From positions 13,585,182 through 13,649,181 of the forward strand of contig OZ026847.1 in NCBI GenBank assembly GCA_964023205.1: 64,000 bases of DNA, given 5' to 3'. Origin of the DNA: Lutraria lutraria. Lineage: Eukaryota; Mollusca; Bivalvia; Venerida; Mactridae. Within the stretch, counting starts at the first letter, position 1. Each line of letters opens with the position of its first letter. Below, piece after piece: positions 25,301-37,300 of the stretch. The translations under genes were made by a program, and so were the position numbers. Under the pieces are notes generated by a model that ran no database searches, was not told the origin of the DNA, and saw only the letters and a program-made list of their open reading frames with translations.

Positions 25301-28300
25301 ACATGGTCAGTAGACCAAGTACTGGACCTACTGAACATAGCAAGCACGCTTTAAAGTGAAAAGGAAGATCATAATAAGAAGTTTACAATTATTTAAAATC
25401 TTACTCGTAGTTCATTTGTCATCTCTTTGTGCCGAACACGAACAACTTCAAAAAAAGCCTTGGTCATTCTCCTGGAAATACAAAGATGCAAGTAATACAT
25501 TAACCTTTGTAAATATTATCTCAGATAAAGCATTAAGCTACATATAATGTTAAACAAACCTGTCTAAGGTTATTAAAGCACAGTAAACTAAATTGGTTTG
25601 TATAGTCTGACGAGGGGGGGGGGGTATCCTCAAACAGAAAGATAAATAAATGGGAACAGCTTTAGATTAACCTTTGTTGCCATGACATCATCGAATCCCA
25701 GGTAACTAAAGAATCAGGGTTAACTTCATGTACAAGAAACTATAAAAGCTACAGTGAAACCTGTGTCAGTGACCATCTTTAAATAAAGGAATACACATCC
25801 TTGATTACTAACAACAAAACAATCCTCAAATAAAGACGACCTGTCAGTAAAGACCACATTTTTTATTTCCCAAGGTTGGCCTTTGTCCACAGGTTTGACT
25901 GCATTTTCAATAAATGTTACAACTTACTCAGGTTTTTTTGTAAATACATTAGCATTCACTTCAGCTTTATCTATCAGAATCTTGTACATCATCTCTCCTA
26001 ACTGAAATACAAGACACTGGTGTAAAACAATGCATCATATTCAGAATGCAACAAAACAGCTACATAATAACAAAGACATAAATTTTATTCATGTATTTAT
26101 TTGGGTTTGATGCCGTTTTTAAAAAAAAACATTCTCAGTTATATACAACGGTAGATTCACCTAACCTTTTGTCCTGGACCACAGCTGGGGCTATACAAGA
26201 TATAAACACTCAATAGTTAGTGATAGTAAGCCAGAAATAGTCTTATTTCCAGTTGATTGACCAAAATAATGGTAGGTAGGTCGCAAAACTCTTCTTTTAT
26301 TTTAAAAGTACTTCTTTCATACTTTTGAGGCACCATTTGTTCCCAACTATTTTCATCGTACCTCGATTGGTTGCATTTTTTTTAGCGTGCAGTAAGAGTT
26401 TAGAGCGGGCGCCATAAAATATGGTCAGTCAGTTAACTGGAGTCATAACTGATTTTTTTCAGGCTTCAAAACAAATTTACCTCATTTATCACAGACTGTG
26501 ACCACACAGTGTTAGGCCGCTCCTAAAATGAAAATAACAACAAGCATTTTATTTAAAATTGAAATAAAAACGTTTTAAGATTTAGTTTTTGTATAAATTG
26601 CAGACAAATGGTGGCATCAGATTATATGTATACAACACATTTATATATTTCTTTGCTAGGTTATTTAACTGTCCAAATCCTAGTAATTGGCTGTTAATAT
26701 CAAGCATGCATGTCTGATCTCTGTAAGAACTGTTAACGAATCATACAGTGTCTCAATAAGGGAGAGTTGAGGGCTCAGCGCAACACTGTCGTAACTTGTT
26801 CTTATTTCAATATGAGTTATGACACTGTTGCGTTGAACCCTCGGAGTGTAAGACACAAGTAGAATCTGTATATGAGAGACTGTCTAAGACCAAGACAGCC
26901 TCTCTACATGAGGAACTATCTAAGACCCTGATCGCATCTATAAGGTAAAGTGTCTGTGACCATGATGGCAAGAGTTAATACATTACTTACCATACTGTTT
27001 CCATCACAGAAAGTTTCTGATATTCTTCGCCAACAATCTCTTTGTATTTGTACTGGAGTACAGGGGTCAATTAATTGATCTATATATAAGGAGTATGCTT
27101 TATGTAACTGAAACAAAAATGGCAATATATCCATTAATACTAAATTTAGAATGAGGAAATACAGGGCCTTTTTATCTTCTATATTAGAGGCTGGTATTGG
27201 GTGACTTTCCAATTTCAAAAATCTGGTTAAAAATTTCCCCAAAATAGATATGATGTCTTGTTTCTTTGTACAAAAAATTTGTTCTATTATTAAACTGATG
27301 CAGCTTTTTACTTTCTTTGGCCGAAAATCATGCTTGAACTTCCCAAAATGAAAGGATAAGGCCACTTCCTAATTTGTGGAAAAAGGCTGTGAAATATTGG
27401 TGCTTTTCATATTTTTACAAAATTTGTTTAGAAGAAATAATCTTAACAGAGCAAAATTAATGTTGTTAGCAATAAGTTATACTTCAGTTATCAATCAACT
27501 GTATTATTTAGAGAAAAAAAAAAAAAAAATGATATTTTCGCAACTGGAAATTGTAGATAAGACCCTGTTGGTGAGAAATAAATGCTAGTACTATACATCC
27601 ACTTGTCTTACCTTTACAAAATTATCTCCATCAATCATTTGTTGTATAATGAATCGCTTGTGAATTTTCTCTGCTACAGATTTCTTTAAATAAGAGACCT
27701 TAGGGCTAAAACCTTGAGCACTCACAGCCCAAAGTTCCAATTCCTGAAATACATATTTAGTACAACAATCTTGTTAGGTCTGACAGTGATTTTTCATCTC
27801 TTTCCAAATGGGGCCAGATCCGGTCAGATTGGGAATTTTGGGAGTCATGACATGTTATTGGAAAAAAAATTCAATAGAAAATGCTATATAAATTGAGTTC
27901 TCTGGTTTCTTTGCACTAGCATACTATACTTCTTGTCAAAAATGGTCATAACATCCGTCATTTTATGTCCGATTGTGAAAATCTTTTTTTCCAAATGTTA
28001 ATTGGGAATTTCTCAATTTAGATTTGGGAACATTGAAGCCTAACTGTTATTGGGAAGGGTCTGTTTATCAAACCCAAACAAAGAAGGACAAAGTCGCTGT
28101 CAGATATAAAATCCAACGCCTACCAGTAACTGACTCACTGATTTGACTAAATAAAGAATCTGATCTATTGTTACCTGGCTGAGCCTATTTTGCACCAAGC
28201 CTTAAGATTCTATCAGTAAATTACAAATCCGTTAGGAACACAAAGTACAAAATATTTAGGAATGAATTGTACCTGTTATTCTAACACAAGGTAAGTTTTG

Positions 28301-31300
28301 AAATAAAATATTGAAGGTTTTAGTTTTGGCCTACATTCCTTTACTTTGTTAGTCAAGTGGTTATAGCCAAATTGATTATAGTGAAATAGAGATGACTGAA
28401 GTAATTCCCCAAGAATTCACTTTACAGGTGTACTACTTACATGATAAATTGATTCCAGTTACTTCTTATGAGGATGCAATATAAAATTATCTAATTTGTG
28501 TTTCTATTAAATTCAGTGATTTATTATCTAAAACAACATCCTGATACATACCTTACATAAAATAGCTACATAGTCATCCACAGGAAACAAACAGAAGAAA
28601 GGGTACATATTTATACCAGTTTTACCTGTAACAAAAAACATTACATGAAAATTTACCATTCCCTAAAATAATTATACTAATATACTGAGTTATCACAAAT
28701 TTTTATAGACTAACTACTATCTTAGATTTCGTAGGTGAGCAAGTTACTGCTTTAACAGCTACTTTCAATTATAAGTAGTAGTACCTCGGAGTTCTACGCC
28801 ATCTGTAGTATATTAAATCAGGTGAATGGAGTCATATTCTGTGACATTCATTTTTCATTAAAGGTAATTTTGGGACATGTCTGGGTGTTATAAATTTACT
28901 ATATCACATTTTTTCCTGGATTCTGAACCAGTCCTAACCTTGTTCTCCACAAGTGACTGACAACTTCTACATGGAAATGACCAGTATAAAGTGAAATACT
29001 ATCATAATACAAACATGGCAATACATATATTCACTAGAGATTAACATTATGTTTATGTACAATGTGTAATTCACTACATAATCACTAGGCAGGTAGACGT
29101 ACCCACCATCGACTGTAACATTATAATCAAAATACTTACAATATGCATTTGTGAGAAGTTTAGATCTTGTAGTAAGAAATGCATCCTTTATGGTAGTTCT
29201 CCAATGTTCTTTCATTTTTTCCATTTCTTTCAACTAAAAAACAACAATTTAATATTCAAATAAAATTATTGGTAATAACACCAAATGTTTACAACACTGT
29301 AAACCATGGCGACTACTTTTTTACAATATATTTCTGTATCACTACCTGCGGGTGTTTAGAACATGTCAAAATATAAGGGTAAGAAATGACCACTGGCTGA
29401 TAATAATTTGAAAAGTCAACATATTTTCCTACTTATGTAATAGAAAATGTGACCCTTTGGTACAAATTTTCTAGAGTCAGAAACTTAATGTCGCTTATTT
29501 CAAGAGTCAAAATGACATTTTGCCATTTACGGAGACCCCCAAAAATGAAAATAAAACCAACCTTAACAGCATCCTTCTTTGACTGAGTTTTGAAGACAGA
29601 TTCAACTGTGACCAGCTGATCAAGTTCTTTACAGAATTGTTCATGTGCAGCCTTCATGATCTCTTCTTTTGACATATCACATAGAAATGGATTTGTTTCA
29701 ACTTTCTGAAAATCAAATGATAACATTAGTACTAGTGTCTTAGTACAAAATATATAACAGAAAATTGCTTATCATAATAATATCAATATTTCTCCAGGCT
29801 TGACAATTTTTGTCATGCTTCTTGCCAAGCTGGACAACCATACTAGAAATTTAAAGACATTGAACCAGGAATGCGAGGCATGTGATTTATGGACCAGAAA
29901 GTCCCCTAATTCCACAGTAGGGGTAATAAAACAGACAGGGTCATTGATAGACTAGCACCTGTTTACATAATCTGTTACTCTATGCTTATAAAAACAAAAG
30001 CAATTTAGTCATAAACTTATTATCACTGTAAATCAATAAAATTCATCACCCCACTTTCTGACTAGGTGTCAAGTCTACAGGCCGTGACCAGACTGGTTTT
30101 ATCTGATTAGGGGCAATAAAACAATTAAGAGATTAAACCACATGTGGATTTTGGGGGGGTCACTTATATAGTAGCTGTTCAATGTCTTAAAAAGTTCTAC
30201 AGCTATTTGCCGGAAGTATTTCATCCATGTGTTTTATCTTTGTCAAAGAATTTTTTTCTTAATTTTGGTTGGTACCAGTACCTTTTCCAAACATTTCTGT
30301 GAATGAATCAACAAGCTTCAGTGACAAGATACCATAAACATCCTATTTATTACTCCCTCGGCTTACACTTTGCAAAAGGGGACGTTTAGGAGAGGCTTTT
30401 TAGTAGCGAAATTGTTCATAAATTTGCTCAATGCAAAGGTCTTGTAAAAGCCAAAGGTAGCATCTGTTAAATACAAAAATGCATGTTTTGATTGTCGACA
30501 ACTCTTGCCATCATTTTTAACCCCAAAAATATGGGTGTATTAAATAGGGCATTTATGGTAAAAATTAGTCAAAATAACAAACCTCTTCCAGTGGTAATGG
30601 TTCATTTAAAGACTCCACTAATGCACCGGAGTATGACAGTGTGGGCTTTGGGGGATAGGGTTCATAATTTGGTAGTACTTTCTTCAATACCTGAAATAGA
30701 CAACAAATAACACATCAACCATGATAATGTAATGTTGAAATCAATGTAATATTAATACAGTAAAACCCTGATAATCCAATCTAGAATTATTAGAAAACCT
30801 AGTGATATCCAAAATAATTTTTTGGGGTCCGGATTTTTCACCTTTTTATTTCTATGTAAAATAACATTGATAAGACGAATAAGGTAATCTGAATATCATG
30901 GCTTATCCAAAGTAATAATAAACAAGTTCCTATGCTTGTTCTAATCATGCATATTTTCATGAATTTTTCATCCGGAGTTACAAAACTTGCTTTATAACGT
31001 TTTACTGCTTTGCAAATATTAAGAATAAAATATACAGACCAGACTTAAATACTTGTTATAGCATAATAAACAGTCATTCTGGTTTGTAGCACATTGTATG
31101 AAATTTATCAAGAACAATTCTTACCTTGTAGACACCGGCTCTTTCATTATGAACAAAGTGACATTGATTAAATATATCCCTCACATCAAGACCCTGTAAG
31201 TAGATGCAATAGTTCAACATGGTTAACATTGAAATAGTAACAGTATACTGTTTTACAGCTCCATGTGATTACCACTGAAACTGTATCACACAGTTTCTCC

Positions 31301-34300
31301 ATCTTCTTGGAGCTTTTTCAACCACTTATATTGGTGATTACATACAAATCATGTAAACGGGACATTTATAACTTAGGCTGAAAATATGGGAGAGAACCAA
31401 ACAGCACGATGTAATATACATAATAAACAAACATTCATATGGACTTTTACTTCGAAAACTCTCACTGTTTCAATAAGAGTAGTATACAATAAAATAACCC
31501 AGAATTATTTAAATTTCTAAAACTTTGTACTATTTGAGAGCGGCCTCCACGATAAAATGGTTCTAGTCTCTGGCTAGTAATCGCGGCTTATCGCTAGCTT
31601 GTTTGAATACAATCTGAGACCAGAAGCTAAAGAAGTTGCCAAATAACCTGGTTGTTGGTGTGACATAAAACCCTAGAGGAAAAAAAGTTAAAGAACCAAC
31701 CACTTGCTGCCTACAAGTTGATTATATAATTGCTAGATTAATTGACATATTTTAAAGAATTTAAAATATTGTTGTCATACCATTTTAATCATGTCCTTGA
31801 TAATAAAAGAGGCAATAAGGAGATCGTAGTCTGAACCTCTCCCAATACAGGACAAGCACACAGAGTATGTCTGTGCCGTGGGCTGTATACCATCTTCTCT
31901 AATGTAAGTAAATACTTCACGAACAGTCTGAAAATCTTTCAGCTGAAAACGCAAAATATCTTTTTTACATGTAAGCAAAAATAGTTTTTATAATTTCATT
32001 CAGTTTTGCATGTTTTCAAGAAGTGAAAGAGAAGCGGGGAGTTAACCAGATTTCATGTAATATGTACCAGGATTAACCCTGTTCTACGTAAGTAACTGTC
32101 AATTCCTCACCAAGAATGATCAATAGCAATGGACAATGGCCTCAGAATTAATGTCTTCAACCAAATTGTCATATAGAACATGTGCCATGTCTCCAGGTCA
32201 AACTTACGGACTGTGAGGTTAAACTAGGTTTATCAATTTAATGTTGTACCCAATGAGCAAAAACAGCAAGTTAAAGAATAAGCAAGATTTTGAGGCCAAG
32301 TTGTACCATTGATTTTGACATAAACACACTGGAATCCATGAGGAAAGATTAGGTTCAAGTAAACAAACAATATATTAATATTCATTTATCAATAATTTTG
32401 TTTGTAGCAATGTGCTTAGTACAAGTCTTCGAATAAATGATGTTCTTTACTTTTTTATCATTTTATGAAGGAACAAATTCAAATTGACCTCAGTAACAAA
32501 AATAATGAACAGTACTCACCTCTTTACCGAGACCTCTTAAAATGATATTGTATATTTCTATGTCTGTTACCTTATGGTAAGGTGTGTCTGATGAGCGATA
32601 ATAACAGACATCTTCTAATGCACGCATAGTCTGAAAATAACAGCATCATAACATCATACATTGATTCCATTGAACATTACATAAATTTCTAAACAGGCAG
32701 TTTACAGCTACTTTCCTTCGACAGCAGAGGCTGTTAACAGACAGGATAAGTTGTGGAATTTTTAAATCAATTACACAGATCTCACCTTTAAGTGACAAGT
32801 ATAATTTTCTGAGGCCCAGGACAAAGGTAAGCACATCATCTCTGGGCTTGACAAATTTTAGTTCAGGCTACCTGTCTAGAAGGACCACTGTTTGGAATTT
32901 TAACTAGTTCTACAGCAATTTCAACTCATCCAGAGTCATTGAAACTTGTATTTACAAGTGGATGAGTGGATTCCAATCAAATGCTGGGCCTTTTTTTATG
33001 CCATTTTGGGGTCCGTTTTTCTACCCCTTTCCCCAAGTAAAAAAAGTCTTAATTCTTCCTGATAGAAAAATTTCCCCGTAATTAAAACTATAACTTGAGA
33101 TATATTTCCAAAATCAAAGGGACCCAACACCTGCCCCCAAACCAATTCAAAAAGGACTGAATGCTCCAAGCTACTTACCATATTACAAGAAACACAAGCC
33201 TCGACATATGACTTTAAGTCCATATTAAACATCTCAATTAGAACTTGTTCTTGAATTAATCCATCTTTTGTAATATCTACTTGTGTTTGTTCAGCTTGTG
33301 TTTTCTTTCTTTTATTCTTTGCCTGTAAGACATATACATCACTTTACTTATAATATTCCATTTTATGTATCTGTCAGTACTTAGTCCTTAAAGCAAAAAA
33401 AAGTCTGAAAAAATAGTATTACAAGATGTCATGTCTAGCAGGGTTGACTTTTAGGAAATGTTGAAGACCAAGGTCACACGATACAGGCAAATTCAGAAAA
33501 AATTCAAATGTCAAATAGGCAATAGATTTTCTTAGAGAAGAAATATAGCTTTTTTTCCATAATGTAGATGGTCTTTCTCCACTGACATAGCTCGAAAACT
33601 TGCCAAATGACCAGTCCTCCTGGTAGTTGTCTAGAAACAGGTGAAGATCGAATGAACAGCTTAACCCAATGGTCAACGTAAATTAAACACAATATGAAGG
33701 AAACAGGCAAAGATTGTCATCTACCTTATTAGTTAGAACACCTTCAATTGGTCTATACGATTCCATCCAATCTTTGACAGTAATATCTTCCAGTCCAATA
33801 CTGTCTGCCAAAGAAACATCTTCAGAAAATGGGTCGTCTAACTTTTCCAATTCATTAAATTCTTCAGCAGCCAAGGTGGATGGGAATGTGATTTTTTTCT
33901 TCCTGTGAACACAATTTTAACTGAACAATGAGAAACAAGATAGAGTACAATGAAGGTAGCAACATGCTATTTTGAGGGGTGTGATTGGTTGCTGATCAAA
34001 CGGGGGATGCAAAATATAACCATTAAGTGTCCTAAAAATAGAGTTATTTGATAAATACTAGTAGCACTGGTATTTCGAATGCAAATAATGATTTGTTCAA
34101 CAAGTAGCAGAGGAAAATTGGCTAACCCCCACTGACCTAAATACCCTCTTAAGATTTTTTAACAGATTTATATTTCACGATGAAGTTCCTGGTGTTTACA
34201 ATATTATACCTAGACTCTTTTACACTCAGTCTTTTTTTCTTGCCAATGTTTTCATGTATATCAATTTGGCGAATGGTGATAGGACAAAAATACCCTGTTA

Positions 34301-37300
34301 TTAGGGCTGTGATGAGTATCCGAGTACTCGGGTAATCACGAATCAAATTGAAAAATCAAGTATGAGTAATCATCATTACTAATATTTGTTGTTCACGATC
34401 TTGTTTTTTAACAAATTAGAAGTGCATTCTTTGTTTTTAAAAATCCCCTAAGGCCTTTCTCTGAATAAATATTTCTACTTATGGTCTACTTTGTTTGCCA
34501 AGATGTCCAATTGGTTCTTTAAATAATGATGCTGGTAAATCTATTAACTGGAAGGGAGTATGTATAAATCTTAGCCATAGAACAATTTATATTGATTTAC
34601 CTTATTGTTCCTAAAAAAATTAAATTTAGCTGTATTCAGGACTGCAATTTTGAAGTTTTAGATGGGTTACTTGATAACAAAAGAATCTTGACTCGATTTG
34701 TGGATCCTAAGTGTTGAATCGTGGATTGGATCGGATCGCCACTTACCCAACGATCCACAGCCCTACCTGTCATATATATGACATATTTTCCTCACTTGAA
34801 GGACCCACCACCTTCCCCTATTAAAAACCCGAAATGGACTGTCTCCAAATAAAGCATATAATTATTTGGACTGAGGTTTTGCCTATTGTCCTTGTTCGAA
34901 AGATGTCAGTCGAAACTGGTTATCATTTTTTGGCCATATATAAAATTTTAGGCTTTTTTATTTCTTGTTGAAGAAGGTTACTAGGTACATTGAGGCCTTC
35001 ACTTTGTATTTGAAAAAAATACATGTGCTAAACACGTTACAGTAACACAAGTAATTCATGGTGGACTTCATTATTTCCAACCCTTATTTAAAGCTAGATG
35101 AATCACCTTTTTTCTGAAATCTATTCCTGTTGAGTGTATTTATTGCAACTTCAGAAAACAGACCCAGTATCACTTAATTCTAGCAATTTCTCTTATTAAC
35201 CTTAGTAGTACAAAATTAACAGCAAACCTTATTTTTTTCAATACATCCCATTCAGCATCTGACACTTGAATCTTTTGATATTCTTCCTCCAATGCATTGT
35301 CTTTGTTATCCATCTGAGTTACATCAACACTAAATGCCTCATTCTCATGTTCTAATTGATGTTCAGATTCATTAGATGTCACAGCACTTTTATCATACAA
35401 CACATCAAAATATCCCAGTGCAGCTTTAGCATCAGAGGCACTTAAATCATCATTAGATTTGTATTCAAAAACTTCCTTAGCTTGATCCAGCCCCTCTCGA
35501 AACTCAGGATTTAAATTTAAATTTGACGAAGATGTTTTTGGATGAATAGCGTCGAAAATTGATCTATTATTTATATTAGTTTCCTTGGCTTTTAATCTTT
35601 CTTTCTTTTCTTGAATAGTATTGTTTTTCCTCTCATAAATTTCATTTAATGCAGCTTTTCTTTTCTTGCTTTTACTTGATTCCACACGTTTTGTTTCAGA
35701 GTTAGTCTTTGAAGACTTTAAATTTAATTTTCTAAATTCTGGACTCACATTTTCACTTGATTTCTCATTAGGTTCATGTATCATTTGTTTTCTAAATTCT
35801 GGACTTACATTGCCCCTTATTTTCTCATTAGGTTCATATTTCATTTGTTTTGGTGTCACCGATGTATCTCTATTACCCCTTTGAATCATACCAAGAAGTT
35901 CTTCCTTGAATTTGTCAGCACTTTTTACTTTTACTCTATCACTAATAAAATCCTCTGTCTTGAGACCAGTAGTGCTAAAATCACTCTGATTATCATTCAA
36001 ACGCGGCTTTCTCTTTATACGTTTCCTCTCACTATGCATGTCTTTATGATCAAACTTTCTTTCTTGAAAATCCACAGTTCCAGTATGGAAACCTTTTGAG
36101 TGTTTATTTCTAAGTTTCTCTGCACTGCCTTCTGATGCAGAAAACATGCTTAGTTTTCTATCTGCGGAGGTATTTATTCTTAAATTTATCCCTGATTTGC
36201 TAGGCCTACTGACAGATTCTGAAAGTAGTTCTTGTTCAAATTGTAATGACTGTTTCCCAGTAGAACTTGACAACTGTAAAACTCTTGCATGCAGCACTGA
36301 AATAAAAAAAATAGCGACATTAATCTTAATACACTAAAACAATGACTTAAAACTGTAGTAAATTTTAAGATAAACTATCTACTTGACCAGATAAGATTTA
36401 ACAACAAATTTCCATGAATTTGCACTTAACCAAGTAAGAGAAATACACTTTAAAAAGAGACAAAAATAGAAGTTAAATTATAAATACTTTTAGTGAGTTG
36501 CTCATGCAATTCTTCTTTATCAGGTAGCTCCTGATTCCTTTTCCATTTTCGTCTTTTGAAGAACATAGTGTGCTGTTCAACATGTGGTTGAGTGGAATAT
36601 TCTTGGAAACCTGAAAAAAATGATTGAATGAGTGCATAATGAATAAAAAAAAAACAAGATAAAAACATACAAACATGACAGCAGGACATTGAAAACAGCA
36701 GCCCTGGTATTTCATATGGTTCATATTTCTAACACTCCTAGTATCCAATTCAAGGATATGAGTAAATCACAGAGTGGGACAAATTGTCTTGAAAGTGAGG
36801 CATCACTTCTGGTGCAATTCATGAGCATTCATAGCATTATAGATATATTTAAGTACCAAAATATTGTTAGCTTACATTTCGAAGTATAATTTAAATAAAT
36901 CAATTCAATTCCTTTTCTAAAGGACCATCAGCTGCAATGAAGACTAAACTTTGTATTAATAACTGTGGTAGAGAAAGTAGCCATGAACAAGGCATTACAG
37001 TCAGCTTTAAATGGTGATAAAAACATAATGATACACTATCCGAATATTTCTATCCGAATCTATTAAAGTTTTTTACTAAAATAACGATTTCCCAATGACC
37101 GAGAATAAAATCCAGGCAAATGTTTGTAATTGAATAGATGCAAAATCATATTTTATTTAATTCTTCGCAGTAATAGTTTATAATAGTTATTGGGAAAATA
37201 TGATAAAAACATAAATTCATAAGGTTGTCATTTATTTTTCAAAGATAGTGTAACTGAAAATCAATGCTTTTTACTACGTTATACACTCACCATGCCTGAG

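Noticed and set aside
35666..36099. Plus-strand open frames opposite the POLRMT linker exon
   Set aside because: They mirror the tandem duplication of the minus-strand coding sequence; the minus strand joins in phase with its neighbours.
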